From contig CAYVEC010000010.1 of NCBI GenBank assembly GCA_964450385.1, forward strand, positions 1-64,000: DNA of 64,000 nt, read 5' to 3'. The number at the start of each line of letters is the position of its first letter. The stretch's first letter is position 1. Both the position numbers and the translations under genes were made by a program. Below, piece after piece: positions 42,167 through 51,773 of this stretch. This stretch comes from JAKLFA01 sp964450385. GTDB taxonomy: Bacteria; Omnitrophota; Gorgyraeia; Zapsychrales; JANLHA01. The notes under the pieces are model-generated. The model was not told the origin of the DNA. It made no database searches and worked only from the letters and a program-made list of their open reading frames with translations.

Positions 42167-43246
42167 CAAGGGACGGTCATAAAGCCCCGCGATATGCTCG
42201 CTATGCCGGAACAGTTCGGCGAAGGTCTGCCAGACGAGGTCTCGTGAGGCCGGGGCCAGGGTCAGTTTTTTGATGATGCGGGAGCTTCGGTCGATGCGCG
42301 TTCTGATATGCTCGAGGGCATAGTCGAGGCTGCCGGCGTTGAGCAGCGCGGTTCGAACGGCCTCAAGGTCGCGGAGCGTAGTGCGCGGCCGGGAGAAATG
42401 CCGGAGAAACCGTTCCTGCTCAGTCTTGTTCAGGGTCCGCGCCGCGTGGCAGACCAAGATGGTCTTTTTTGATTCCGCGATATCGCTCAAGATCGATTTC
42501 CCAATATTTTTTTCCGAGTCAAAGATACCGATAATATCGTCTTGGATCTGGAAGGCCTGGCCAATGAGAAGGCCGAGCTCGGCTAGCAGGGAGGTTTGGT
42601 GCGCGCTCGCTCCCGATAAGAGGGCCCCGATCACGAGCGGGCAGTCAAAGGTGTAGCGTGCCGTCTTTAAGGAGTAATTGAGGAAGACGTCATTTTCTGA
42701 GACCTGATCCATGGGGAGGACGCCGTTCAGGGTGTCGACGAATTCTCCCATGGCCGTGAAGGCGGCGGTCTGGACGAAATATTTGAGGGCCTGGTTCAGC
42801 CGTTTGGGAGGGGCCTCGAACGACAAAAAGGCATCGATCGCGAGAGCGTAGACAATGTCTCCCGCGATGATGGCGAGGTCTGTCCCGAGCTTATCCGGTA
42901 GCGATGAGGGCGCGATCTTCTCGAGCATACGGTGCATCGTGGGTTTGTTCCGTCGGAGGTCTGACTGGTCAATGATGTCGTCATGGATCAGCATAAAATT
43001 ATGGAGGAGCTCGATGCAGACCGAGGCGCGGTAGATCGCCTCGGTGAGACGGAGTTCGTTTTTGGAATATCCCTGATACGAGAGGATCAGGAGCAGGGGA
43101 CGGATACGTTTTCCGGGCCTCAGCACAAAGTCGCGGATACTTTCAAAAAGGAGAGGGTTGATGGTCTCGAGATGATAGTCGGCGCGCGCCTGGTCCATGA
43201 AGGTCTCGAGACTGTGATCGATCTGTCGGCGGATTTCCTGTAACAT
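42152..43246 (-). CDS. Polyprenyl (geranylgeranyl/octaprenyl-type) diphosphate synthase
   Basis: 364 residues from ATG 43246; the frame extends to 43324, but MLQEIRRQIDHSLETF is the natural start. RPGKRIRPLLLILSY is the conserved diphosphate-binding stretch. The first Asp-rich motif is HDDIIDQS, and the second is FQIQDDIIGIFD. The residues before the first motif (ELLHNFMLIHDDIID) have a bulky Phe-Met pair, so product length cannot be fixed by eye. It builds isoprenoid chains for quinone or lipid carriers. It is a single gene on the minus strand. Confidence 0.93.
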   Translation of the reverse strand: MLQEIRRQIDHSLETFMDQARADYHLETINPLLFESIRDFVLRPGKRIRPLLLILSYQGYSKNELRLTEAIYRASVCIELLHNFMLIHDDIIDQSDLRRNKPTMHRMLEKIAPSSLPDKLGTDLAIIAGDIVYALAIDAFLSFEAPPKRLNQALKYFVQTAAFTAMGEFVDTLNGVLPMDQVSENDVFLNYSLKTARYTFDCPLVIGALLSGASAHQTSLLAELGLLIGQAFQIQDDIIGIFDSEKNIGKSILSDIAESKKTILVCHAARTLNKTEQERFLRHFSRPRTTLRDLEAVRTALLNAGSLDYALEHIRTRIDRSSRIIKKLTLAPASRDLVWQTFAELFRHSEHIAGLYDRPLSLNI

Positions 43247-43311
43247 AATGCGGGTATCGTAGCATAGAAGAAAAGCGAATTCAATGTTTTTCCGGCGGGG
43301 AACGATGAAAG

Positions 43312-43343
43312 TTGACCCGTTCAAACGGCTATAGTGTTATAAT
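43312..43343 (+). promoter_or_regulatory. Promoter of the DUF2059 protein gene
   Basis: A perfect -10 TATAAT (43338-43343) has TTGACC (43312-43317) upstream, but with a 20-base spacer. The -10 is convincing; the -35 is less so. Confidence 0.5.
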
Positions 43344-43366
43344 CGGACATCACAAGGAGGAGGGGT

Positions 43367-43945
43367 ATGAACATATATGGGCGATGGTTGGCGGTTGTCG
43401 GATTCGTGGCCGCGGCCGCAGGGGTCTCTGCGGATACGGTCTATTTAGTGAATGGCGGGACCGTTCAGGGCACGGTCCTTGAGGAGACGCCGTATTCGGT
43501 GAAGGTCGAGGCGGCGGGCCGGACCCGCGTTCTCTACCGCGATCAGATCGACCGGGTGGAACGCGACGGGGCGCCAGCCCCGGAGCGAATTGCGCTGCCG
43601 GGGGTGGATCAGGTGCCTGACGCTACCCGCGACATGATCCTCGGGATCTTAAGATCGAGCGGGGTCCGGGAGCTTGTTGAACAGCGTTTTTATGAGATGC
43701 TCAGCCGTCTCGATGATGCCGAAAGGACCCGTATGGAGGCCCTTGTCAATGTTGATGAGGTGATGCTCCAGATGGTTCCGGTCTATGCTGCGTATTTCAG
43801 CCCGAGCGAGCTGGAAGCCCTGTCTCAGATGTATCAGTCTGAGGCCTTTCAGAAACACCGTGCCATGATCCCTGAACTTGGAATCCGTTCTGTTGAGGTC
43901 TTGGCAGAGTATTTTTCCCGAAAGATGGGCCCGGACAAGAAATAA
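43367..43945 (+). CDS. Exported DUF2059-domain protein
   Basis: 192 residues. The signal peptide ends around GVSADTVY. A small beta-hairpin module follows (VYLVNGGTVQGTVLEETPYSVKVEAAG). From about residue 85 there is a DUF2059-like helical domain (MLSRLDDAERTRMEALVNVDEVMLQMVPVYAAYFSPSELEALSQMYQSEAFQKH). The N-terminal module resembles the start of the DUF481 protein at 61060. DUF2059 has no known activity. AAGGAGGAGG lies before the ATG, and a promoter is upstream. It stands alone. Confidence 0.85.
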   Translation: MNIYGRWLAVVGFVAAAAGVSADTVYLVNGGTVQGTVLEETPYSVKVEAAGRTRVLYRDQIDRVERDGAPAPERIALPGVDQVPDATRDMILGILRSSGVRELVEQRFYEMLSRLDDAERTRMEALVNVDEVMLQMVPVYAAYFSPSELEALSQMYQSEAFQKHRAMIPELGIRSVEVLAEYFSRKMGPDKK

Positions 43946-44083
43946 AATATTAATTTCTATCATTTTTTAAAAAATATCAACAGATTTTGTTTGATTTTTT
44001 TGACAAAAGAAGCCAAACTTGTTGATTTTAAAAGAGTTATGAATAAATTCCTCTGTTGCCGCCTTTTCCTGTGATAATTTTAA

Positions 44084-44112
44084 TTGCACCTAAAAGAAGT
44101 TTTTGATATAGT
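44084..44112 (+). promoter_or_regulatory. Promoter of the purine cluster
   Basis: TTGCAC (44084-44089), 17-base spacer and TATAGT (44107-44112) put the transcript start near 44119. The leader of about 85 bases before purB is unexplained; I could not match it to a known purine or PRPP riboswitch. Confidence 0.65.
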
Positions 44113-44204
44113 ACTGGAGTTCTTTAACTTAAGAAGGCATCCTATTTAGAGAAGACGGGGGCAGCCCACCTTTAGTATCGACGCAAACCAGAAGGAGCAC
44201 GAGC

Positions 44205-45500
44205 ATGATTGAACGTTACACATTATCAAAAATGGGGGATATTTGGACCGAGGAGCACAAATTCTCCATTATGCTCAAGATCGAGGTCCTGACCTGTGAG
44301 GCAATGTGTAAGCTCGGTAAGATCCCGAAAAAGTCGATCGAGGCCATCAAAAAGAACGCGAAATTCGACATTGAGGAGATCAAAGAACTCGAAGAAAAGA
44401 CCAAACATGACATCGTTGCCTTCATTAATAATGTCGGCAAGTATATCGGCCCGGACGCCCGGTATCTTCATATGGGGTTGACCTCGTCGGACCTTCTCGA
44501 CACGACCCTTTCGGTCCAGTGTGTCGAGGCCTGTGATATCCTTTTGGCGGACGTCAATAAGTTCCTCCTCGCTTTGAAAAAACAATGCAAGAAATATAAG
44601 GACACCCCGTGCATCGCGCGGACGCATGGGGTCCATGCCGAGCCTACGACGCTCGGGTTAAAACTCGCGACCTGGTATGACGAGATGCAGCGGAATCAGG
44701 CGCGTCTTGAGCAGGCCCGCGAGGGGATCCGTCTGGGTAAGCTCTCGGGGGCGGTGGGGACCTATGCGAACATCGATCCTTACGTCGAGGAATTCGTCTG
44801 CGAGAAATTGGGGCTGAAGCCGGTCAATATCGCGACCCAGATCATCGCCCGGGATATCCACTGTCAGTTCATGGTGACCCTGGCCCTGATCGGCTCGTCG
44901 CTCGACCGTTTTGCGACCGAGGTCCGAGCGCTTCAAAAGACCGAGATCCGCGAGATCGAGGAGCCGTTCTTTAAAGGTCAGGTCGGCTCATCCGCGATGC
45001 CGCACAAGAGGAACCCTGTGACCTGCGAACGGGTCTCGGGACTCGCGCGGCTTCTGCGCGCGAACGCCCAGGCGGCCTTTGAGAACATCAATCTTTGGCA
45101 TGAGCGCGATATTAGCCACTCGTCTGTGGAACGGATCATTATCCCCGACAGTACGCTTGCGCTTCATTATATGTTTAGCAAGTTTACCGGGATCGTTGAG
45201 GGCCTGCTCGTGTATCCGAAAAATATGATCGACAGCCTCACGAAGACCAAGGGTCTGATTTATTCTCAGCGGGTTCTGTTGGAGCTGATGAACAAGGGTC
45301 TGACCCGTGAGGATGCTTATGAGATTATCCAGCGCTGCGCTATGCAGGTCTGGGATGAGAATTCGGATTTTCGCGACGTCCTCCTTCGGGACCGAAAGGT
45401 CCGTAAGTATCTGAAAGAGAGCGAGATCAACACCTGTTTTGATATAAAATATTACACCCGTCATCGCGACCTGATCTTTAAGCGGGTGGGACTTAAATAG
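44205..45500 (+). CDS. purB: Adenylosuccinate lyase
   Basis: 431 residues of the fumarase/aspartase superfamily. It has HMGLTSSDLLDTTLSVQ, CIARTHGVHAEPTTLG, the signature SSAMPHKRNPVTCE and WHERDISHSSVERIIIPDS. It cleaves SAICAR to AICAR and adenylosuccinate to AMP, both releasing fumarate. AAGGAG precedes the ATG. It is the first gene of the long purine cluster. Confidence 0.97.
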   Translation: MIERYTLSKMGDIWTEEHKFSIMLKIEVLTCEAMCKLGKIPKKSIEAIKKNAKFDIEEIKELEEKTKHDIVAFINNVGKYIGPDARYLHMGLTSSDLLDTTLSVQCVEACDILLADVNKFLLALKKQCKKYKDTPCIARTHGVHAEPTTLGLKLATWYDEMQRNQARLEQAREGIRLGKLSGAVGTYANIDPYVEEFVCEKLGLKPVNIATQIIARDIHCQFMVTLALIGSSLDRFATEVRALQKTEIREIEEPFFKGQVGSSAMPHKRNPVTCERVSGLARLLRANAQAAFENINLWHERDISHSSVERIIIPDSTLALHYMFSKFTGIVEGLLVYPKNMIDSLTKTKGLIYSQRVLLELMNKGLTREDAYEIIQRCAMQVWDENSDFRDVLLRDRKVRKYLKESEINTCFDIKYYTRHRDLIFKRVGLK

Positions 45501-45528
45501 GACGCGGTTTTAAACGAAAGGCCCGGGG

Positions 45529-46233
45529 ATGCAGAAACGAGATAAGCTTTACGAGGGGAAGGCCAAGATCATTTATGCGACCGATGATCCGACGCTCGTG
45601 ATCCAATATTTTAAGGATGATGCAACGGCGTTTAACGCTAAGAAAAAGGGGACGATCGTGGATAAAGGGATCGTCAACAATTCGATCTCATCCAAGCTCT
45701 TTGAATATCTTGGCGCGAATGGGATCCCGACGCATTTTGTGAAAAAACTGAGCGACCGCGAGATGCTTGTGAAAAAGGTCAAGATCGTGCCGCTCGAGGT
45801 GATCGTGCGGAATGTCGCGGCCGGGACCTTGTGCCGTCTTCTTGGGATCGAAGAAGGCCGCGCCCTTGCGTGCCCGACGTTCGAGTTCTGTTATAAAGAA
45901 GACCGGCTGAATGATCCCTTGATCAATGAGTCGCACGTGCTGGCGCTCGAGATCGCGACTCAGCACGACGTCGATACCATCAAGGCGATGACGCTGAAGG
46001 TCAACGAGTTGCTACGGAGTTTTTTCAAGGCCCTGAACGTCAATCTGATTGACTTTAAATTGGAGTTCGGGCGTTTTGGCAAGGATATTATTTTGGCTGA
46101 TGAGATATCTCCCGATACCTGCCGCCTCTGGGAAATGGGGACGAATCGCAAGATGGACAAGGACCGTTTCCGTCAGGATTTAGGTCAGATCGAAGAGGCT
46201 TATCAGGAAATCATGGCAAAAGTAATCGGTTAG
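45529..46233 (+). CDS. purC: SAICAR synthetase
   Basis: 234 residues, the usual bacterial length. It has LYEGKAKIIYATDDP, FKDDATAFNAKKKGTIVDKG, HFVKKLSDREMLVKKVKIVPLEVIVRN, and the signature EFGRFGKDIILADEISPDTCRLW. It condenses CAIR with aspartate to SAICAR. It lies 28 bp after purB and just before purSL. Confidence 0.97.
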   Translation: MQKRDKLYEGKAKIIYATDDPTLVIQYFKDDATAFNAKKKGTIVDKGIVNNSISSKLFEYLGANGIPTHFVKKLSDREMLVKKVKIVPLEVIVRNVAAGTLCRLLGIEEGRALACPTFEFCYKEDRLNDPLINESHVLALEIATQHDVDTIKAMTLKVNELLRSFFKALNVNLIDFKLEFGRFGKDIILADEISPDTCRLWEMGTNRKMDKDRFRQDLGQIEEAYQEIMAKVIG

Positions 46234-46327
46234 CACCTCCGTAGGGGTCCGGGCGCGCTGGCAGGGATCATAGGGGTCTCGGTGTTCCTTCTGCCCGGTC
46301 TCAGGTGTCGAGTGCACACGAAAAATT

Positions 46328-49240
46328 ATGTTTTGGCGCATTGAGGTTCGAGAAAAATCCAATTCGTTCGATGCCTTGGGTGAGAGCATCCATAAGGGGA
46401 TTTTGGATCTCCGGTTGACGTCTGTTGACCAGGTCCGAGTGGTCCATGTCTATGTCTTAGAGGGCGATATCGTGGCCTCTGAGGTCGAGCGAATTGCTCG
46501 GGAGCTCTTGACCGATCCCATTTCCCAGGAATTTGTCTCGCGTGAAGGCCAGGCCCCGGCCCGTGCCGATGGAAAAACCGGGTATGATATTATCGAGATC
46601 GCGTTTAACCGCGGGGTCATGGACCCGGTCGAGGGGTCGACCCTTAAGGGGATCGCGGACCTCGGGATCCGTTCGGTCCGCTCGGTCCATACTGCGCGTC
46701 AGTATCACGTCTTTGGGCGTCTCTCCGCAGCGGAACGTCAGCTCATTATTGATAAAGTCCTATCGAACAAATTGATCCAGCATGAGGTCAATCCGACGAG
46801 TACGACCTATCAGCCGCGCCCGGCCGCCGTGGTCAAGCCCGAGGTGCGGGTGGTGTCGGTTGACATCCTCCAGGCCGATGATGCGGCCTTGTTGGAATTG
46901 AGCCGAAAGGGGCAGCTCTTTTTGAATCTTAACGAGATGCGCGCGATCCAAGCGCATTTTCGCGGCCTTGGCCGCAATCCCACGGATTGCGAGCTTGAGA
47001 CAGTTGCCCAGACGTGGAGCGAGCACTGCAATCACAAGACCTTTCGGGGAAAGATCCGTTATGAGGAGGTCGGGGACGGCGGGCGGGAGGTCGAGGAGAT
47101 CGACAGCCTGTTTAAGTCGACGATCGCGAAGGCGACCCATGATTTGAACCGCCCCTGGTGTGTCTCGGTCTTCCATGATAACGCCGGGATCATCGAGTTT
47201 GACGACGAGCATGATGTCTGTTTTAAGGTCGAGACGCATAATCATCCCTCGGCCCTGGAACCCTTCGGCGGCGCGAATACCGGCATCGGTGGGGTGCTGC
47301 GCGATACGATGGGGACCGGGCTCGGTGCCAAACCGATCTGTAATACGGATGTTTTTTGTTTCGCCCCGCCGGATTTTCCTCATGAAGAGCTTCCTCCCGG
47401 GACGCTTCACCCCAAACGGGTCATGAAAGGCGTCGTTTCCGGGGTCCGTGATTATGGCAATAAGATGGGGATCCCGACGGTGAATGGGGCGATCCTGTTC
47501 GATGAACGTTTTGTCGGGAATCCCTTGGTCTATTGTGGGAACATCGGGATCATTCCGCGAGGCAAGGAGAAGAAAAAGGTCGGCCGTGGCGAAAAGATCG
47601 TGGCGGTCGGAGGACGGACGGGGCGGGATGGGATCCATGGGGCCACGTTTTCATCGGGGGAGCTGACGACAGCGTCGGAACAGGAATCGTCCGGGGCCGT
47701 TCAGATTGGAGACCCGATCCAAGAAAAAAAGGTTCTCGATGTTCAGCTTCAGGCCCGGGATGCGGGGCTGTATACCGCGGTGACTGACTGCGGGGCCGGC
47801 GGATTTTCGAGCGCGGTGGGTGAGATGGGCGCGGAATTGGGCGCGCGCGTTGATTTGGATCGGGCGCCGCTCAAGTATCACGGCCTCTCGTATATGGAGA
47901 TCTGGATCTCGGAATCGCAGGAGCGCATGGTCTTTTCAGTCCGGCCGGAGCGTGTCGAGGCTTTTTTGTCTCTCTGTGCCAAGGAGAACGTCGAGGCGGT
48001 TGTGATCGGGGAATTTACCGGCACCGGACGGCTCGAACTGTTCTTTCATGATGTGAAGGTCTGCGATCTGGACATGGCATTTTTGCACGACGGGCTCCCG
48101 AAGATCACAAAACAGGCGACATGGGTTCAGCCGAAAATTCAGGAAGCTCGACCCGATTGTCCCAAGGGGAAAGACCTCACGCCGGCGCTGGTACGGGCGG
48201 TGTCGCATTATAACGTCTGTTCGAAAGAGTGGGTTGTCCGGCAATATGATCATGAGGTGCAGGGCGGGAGCGTGGTGAAACCGTTTGTTGGGGTCCATTG
48301 CGACGGCCCGTCGGACGCCGCTGTGATCGCACCGAAGATGCGTTCGTCGAAAGGGTTTGCCGTCTCGAACGGGATCAATGTTCGCTACGGGATGATCGAT
48401 CCTTTTTGGATGGCGGCCGGATGCGTTGATGAGGCCGTCCGGCAGATCGTGGCCGTGGGAGGCAATCCCTCGAGGATCGCCTTGTTAGATAATTTCTGTT
48501 GGGGAAATCCTGACAAACCTGATCGTCTTGGCGGCCTGGTCCGCTGCGCCAAGGGATGCTACGAGGCGGCGGTCGCGTATGGGGCGCCGTTCATTTCCGG
48601 GAAGGACAGTCTTTATAATGAATATGCCGACGGGCAGGAATCGATCGCGATCCCCGGGACGATCCTGATCTCGGCCATCGGGATCATGGAGGATGTTGAG
48701 AAGAGTGTCACAATGGATCTCAAGCGGGCCGGAGACCTTATTTATGTTGTTGGGATGACCCGCGATGAGCTTGGGGGTTCGATCTATTATGATCAGGCGG
48801 GGCTGTTAGGGTCCGATGTCCCGCGTGTTGATTTTGCACAGGGCCGGAAGATTTTTACGGCCTTATTTCAGGCGGTCCAGGGCGGACTTGTTGCCGCGAT
48901 GCATGATTGTGCCGACGGAGGCCTCGGCGTAGCGATTGCGGAGATGGCGTTCAGCGGGATGCTCGGCGCCACGCTGCGGTTGGCGGATGTGCCGTTTGAG
49001 GGGCGGGAGCGTCGGAATGATGTGCTTCTTTTTTCTGAATCGCATTCACGTTTTCTTGTGGAGGTCGCGCCCTCGCACCGCACGGCCTTTGAGCGGCTCG
49101 TGTCCGGGGTGCCGTGGGCAGCTATTGGTGAGGTCTCGGCGACAGGAAAGGTTGTGGTTCAGGGGTGTCATGGAGAGACATGCGTTTCTGTCCCGGCGCA
49201 GGATCTGAAAAAGGCATGGCAGGCGCCGCTAAATTGGTAA
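46328..49240 (+). CDS. purL: FGAM synthase, PurS-PurS-PurL fusion
   Basis: 970 residues. The N-terminus carries two PurS-like units: residues about 1-72 (MFWRIEVREKSNSFDALGES...HVYVLEGD) and about 85-160 (YDIIEIAFNRGVMDPVEGS...YHVFGRLSAAERQ). From about residue 190 a full PurL (AIR-synthase/FGAM-synthase fold) follows, with QTWSEHCNHKTFRG, ETHNHPSALEPFGGANTGIGG, the ATP-binding GGRTGRDGIHGATFSS and DCGAGGFSSAVGEMG. It converts FGAR to FGAM with ammonia from PurQ. Start choice: ATG 46328; no clear Shine-Dalgarno is visible. The 94-bp gap after purC has nothing recognisable. Confidence 0.94.
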   Translation: MFWRIEVREKSNSFDALGESIHKGILDLRLTSVDQVRVVHVYVLEGDIVASEVERIARELLTDPISQEFVSREGQAPARADGKTGYDIIEIAFNRGVMDPVEGSTLKGIADLGIRSVRSVHTARQYHVFGRLSAAERQLIIDKVLSNKLIQHEVNPTSTTYQPRPAAVVKPEVRVVSVDILQADDAALLELSRKGQLFLNLNEMRAIQAHFRGLGRNPTDCELETVAQTWSEHCNHKTFRGKIRYEEVGDGGREVEEIDSLFKSTIAKATHDLNRPWCVSVFHDNAGIIEFDDEHDVCFKVETHNHPSALEPFGGANTGIGGVLRDTMGTGLGAKPICNTDVFCFAPPDFPHEELPPGTLHPKRVMKGVVSGVRDYGNKMGIPTVNGAILFDERFVGNPLVYCGNIGIIPRGKEKKKVGRGEKIVAVGGRTGRDGIHGATFSSGELTTASEQESSGAVQIGDPIQEKKVLDVQLQARDAGLYTAVTDCGAGGFSSAVGEMGAELGARVDLDRAPLKYHGLSYMEIWISESQERMVFSVRPERVEAFLSLCAKENVEAVVIGEFTGTGRLELFFHDVKVCDLDMAFLHDGLPKITKQATWVQPKIQEARPDCPKGKDLTPALVRAVSHYNVCSKEWVVRQYDHEVQGGSVVKPFVGVHCDGPSDAAVIAPKMRSSKGFAVSNGINVRYGMIDPFWMAAGCVDEAVRQIVAVGGNPSRIALLDNFCWGNPDKPDRLGGLVRCAKGCYEAAVAYGAPFISGKDSLYNEYADGQESIAIPGTILISAIGIMEDVEKSVTMDLKRAGDLIYVVGMTRDELGGSIYYDQAGLLGSDVPRVDFAQGRKIFTALFQAVQGGLVAAMHDCADGGLGVAIAEMAFSGMLGATLRLADVPFEGRERRNDVLLFSESHSRFLVEVAPSHRTAFERLVSGVPWAAIGEVSATGKVVVQGCHGETCVSVPAQDLKKAWQAPLNW

Positions 49241-49261
49241 ACCTCAAGACAGGGGGGCCGG

Positions 49262-49930
49262 ATGGTCAATTCACAGAAGCATATCGCTGATCAATTGAAG
49301 TTCGAAGATCCGTGGCGGGTCTTCCGAATCATGGCGGAATTTGTGAGCGGATTCGATCAGTTCGCGGAGATCACCCAGGCGGTCACGATCTTCGGTTCGG
49401 CCCGGACCAGCCCTGATGACGAGATGTATCGACGGACCGAGGAGACGGCGCGGTTGTTCGTTCAGGAGGGGTACGCGGTCATCACCGGCGGAGGACCTGG
49501 GATCATGGAGGCAGGGAACAAAGGCGCCAAGGAGGCCGGCGGCAAATCCGTGGGGCTCAACATCGATCTGCCTTTTGAACAGAAGCCGAATCCGTATATT
49601 ACGACCCTGGTGAATTTTCATTATTTTTTTATTCGCAAGGTGATGTTCCTTAAATATGCCAAGGCCTTTGTGGTCTTCCCGGGAGGGTTCGGGACGCTCG
49701 ACGAGCTCTTTGAGTGTATCACCCTGGTCCAGACCCGTCGGGTGGAGTCGTGCCCGATTGTGCTCGTTGGCAGTGATTTTTGGAATGGTCTTGTGGACTG
49801 GATCCGCGCGCGCGTCTTGGCCGGGGGAAAGATCTCAGAAAAGGACATGGAGTTGTTCCACGTCGTTGACCGGCCGGAGGACGTGGTCGCGATCGTGAAC
49901 ACGTTTTATTCATTGAGGAATGGACGATAA
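49262..49930 (+). CDS. LOG-family (TIGR00730-type) nucleotide phosphoribohydrolase-like
   Basis: 222 residues of Rossmann-like lysine-decarboxylase-like/LOG fold. It has TIFGSARTSPDD, VITGGGPGIMEAGNKGA and the active-site signature PGGFGTLDELFE. Family members cleave nucleoside 5'-monophosphates to base and ribose-5-phosphate, as in plant cytokinin activation and bacterial PpnN-like enzymes. Lying between purSL and purQ with a 21-bp and a 2-bp gap, it is translated with the purine enzymes. This suggests control or recycling of a purine nucleotide; that role is inferred. Confidence 0.88.
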   Translation: MVNSQKHIADQLKFEDPWRVFRIMAEFVSGFDQFAEITQAVTIFGSARTSPDDEMYRRTEETARLFVQEGYAVITGGGPGIMEAGNKGAKEAGGKSVGLNIDLPFEQKPNPYITTLVNFHYFFIRKVMFLKYAKAFVVFPGGFGTLDELFECITLVQTRRVESCPIVLVGSDFWNGLVDWIRARVLAGGKISEKDMELFHVVDRPEDVVAIVNTFYSLRNGR

Positions 49931-49932
49931 AC

Positions 49933-50742
49933 ATGGGCAAGCGGGTTCGCGTCTTGGTCTTGAGGACCGCGGGGACGAATTGTGATCAGGAGACCGGAGA
50001 GGCCTTTCGGTATTTCGGGGCTGCGCCGGACTATGTCCACGTCAACCGCCTCGTGACCGGCGAGGTGTCCCTCGACGCGTATCAGATCTTGGCGATCCCC
50101 GGAGGGTTTACCTATGGGGATGATATTATCTCCGGACGGATCTTGGCTAATGAATTGCGTCTTCGGCTCGGCGATGCCCTGAGCCGGTTTATTCGCGAGG
50201 GGAAACTTGTGATCGGGATCTGCAACGGATTTCAGGTGCTGGTTCGTGCCGGGATCCTGCCGGGCGAGACCCGTGAGGGGGCTGTGTGGGGCCCCACGAC
50301 CCCGCAGACGGCGACGCTCACATATAATGACTCTGCGAAATTCGAGGATCGATGGACCCATCTGAAGGTGACCGGCAGGTCCATCTGGACCAAAGGATTG
50401 GATGCGGTCCTTTATATTCCTGTCGCCCATGCCGAGGGGAAATTTTTGACGGATCCAGCGACCTTGAAAGGGTTGCGCGAGAAGGGTCAGATCGCTTTTT
50501 GTTATTGCACTGCCGAGGGAGAGGCTCCGGCCTATCCGGAGAATCCGAACGGCTCGATTGAGCATATCGCGGGTATTACGGACGCGACCGGCCGGATTTT
50601 GGGGATGATGCCGCACCCGGAACGGCATTTCCTGAGCCGTCAGCATCCGTCCTGGACCCGCCTGCCCCGACGGGGGGGGCTCGGCGATGGGGCACAAGTT
50701 TTTTTGAACGGCGTTGAATATGTCCAGAACAACATCCTTTAG
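49933..50742 (+). CDS. purQ: FGAM synthase glutaminase subunit
   Basis: 269 residues, longer than Bacillus PurQ. Class I glutamine amidotransferase: LRTAGTNCDQETGEAF, IPGGFTYGDDI, catalytic Cys in GICNGFQVLV and His/Glu in MMPHPERHF. It supplies ammonia from glutamine to PurL. It follows the LOG gene by 2 bp. The extra length is mid-protein (between GILPGE and VAHAEGKF), as in longer bacterial and archaeal forms. Confidence 0.96.
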   Translation: MGKRVRVLVLRTAGTNCDQETGEAFRYFGAAPDYVHVNRLVTGEVSLDAYQILAIPGGFTYGDDIISGRILANELRLRLGDALSRFIREGKLVIGICNGFQVLVRAGILPGETREGAVWGPTTPQTATLTYNDSAKFEDRWTHLKVTGRSIWTKGLDAVLYIPVAHAEGKFLTDPATLKGLREKGQIAFCYCTAEGEAPAYPENPNGSIEHIAGITDATGRILGMMPHPERHFLSRQHPSWTRLPRRGGLGDGAQVFLNGVEYVQNNIL

Positions 50743-50754
50743 ACGGAGACGGGC

Positions 50755-51759
50755 ATGAAAAAGCTCACCTATAAATTAAGCGGGGTCGATGTCGATGCGG
50801 GGAATCATTTTGTGCGTGCGATCCAGCCGATCGTCAAAGGGACGTTTTCTCCCGAGGTCATGACAACGTCTGGCGGGTTCGGAGGCCTCTTTGCCTTGGG
50901 GCAGAAACAGATGACGGACCCGGTCCTTGTTTCGTCGACGGACGGTGTCGGGACGAAGCTTCTGATCGCCCAGGCCGCCGGAATCCATGACACGGTTGGG
51001 ATCGATCTTGTGGCCATGAATGTGAATGATATTTTATGCATCGGGGCGCGGCCGTTGTTTTTTCTTGATTATATCGCCTGCGGGAAGCTTCATGAAAAGG
51101 TCCTGGTTGAGGTCATGAAGGGGATCGCCCGCGGCTGCCGCCAGGCCGGATGCAGCCTTATTGGCGGTGAGACGGCCGAGATGCCGGACATGTACAAGAA
51201 GGATGAATATGACCTTGCCGGATTTACCGTCGGGGTGGTGGAGCGGGCCAAGATGGTCACGGGCGCTGGGATCCGCGAAGGCGATGTTGTCCTTGGCCTG
51301 CCGTCGAGCGGGATCCATTCGAACGGATACAGCCTCGTGCGGAAGGCCTTGTCGCGCGCCCAGCAGCGTGAACGGATCACGACCCTGTTGACGCCGACCC
51401 GTATTTATGTGAAGGATGTTCTGCCGGTTCTTGAGCGGTGCGCGGTGAAGGGGATCGCGCATATTACGGGCGGCGCTTTTTATGAGAAGATGACAAAGAT
51501 CCTTCCGAAGGGATTGTGTTTTGAGATCCGTAAAAAGAGCTGGCCTGTCTTAAAGATCTTTCAAGAGATCCAGGCCTTCGGCGGGGTGCCTGAGCATGAC
51601 ATGTATAAGACGTTTAACATGGGGATCGGGATGATCCTCGTGGCCTCGGCGGACGATGCCGCGCGGATCCGCGAGGTCTGGAAGGCAAGACGGGTGCGGC
51701 ACTATGTCATCGGTCGCGTTGTCGCAGACACACGGCATCGGGTTGTGTTTGTTGAATAA
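50755..51759 (+). CDS. purM: AIR synthetase
   Basis: 334 residues, normal length. It has YKLSGVDVDAGNHFVRAI, FGGLFALG, STDGVGTKLLIA, GIDLVAMNVNDILCIGARPLFFLDY, GGETAEMPDMY, and GLPSSGIHSNGYSLVRK. It closes the imidazole ring: FGAM plus ATP gives AIR. It lies 12 bp after purQ and just before purD. Confidence 0.97.
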   Translation: MKKLTYKLSGVDVDAGNHFVRAIQPIVKGTFSPEVMTTSGGFGGLFALGQKQMTDPVLVSSTDGVGTKLLIAQAAGIHDTVGIDLVAMNVNDILCIGARPLFFLDYIACGKLHEKVLVEVMKGIARGCRQAGCSLIGGETAEMPDMYKKDEYDLAGFTVGVVERAKMVTGAGIREGDVVLGLPSSGIHSNGYSLVRKALSRAQQRERITTLLTPTRIYVKDVLPVLERCAVKGIAHITGGAFYEKMTKILPKGLCFEIRKKSWPVLKIFQEIQAFGGVPEHDMYKTFNMGIGMILVASADDAARIREVWKARRVRHYVIGRVVADTRHRVVFVE

Positions 51760-51773
51760 TGAAGGAGAGCAGG

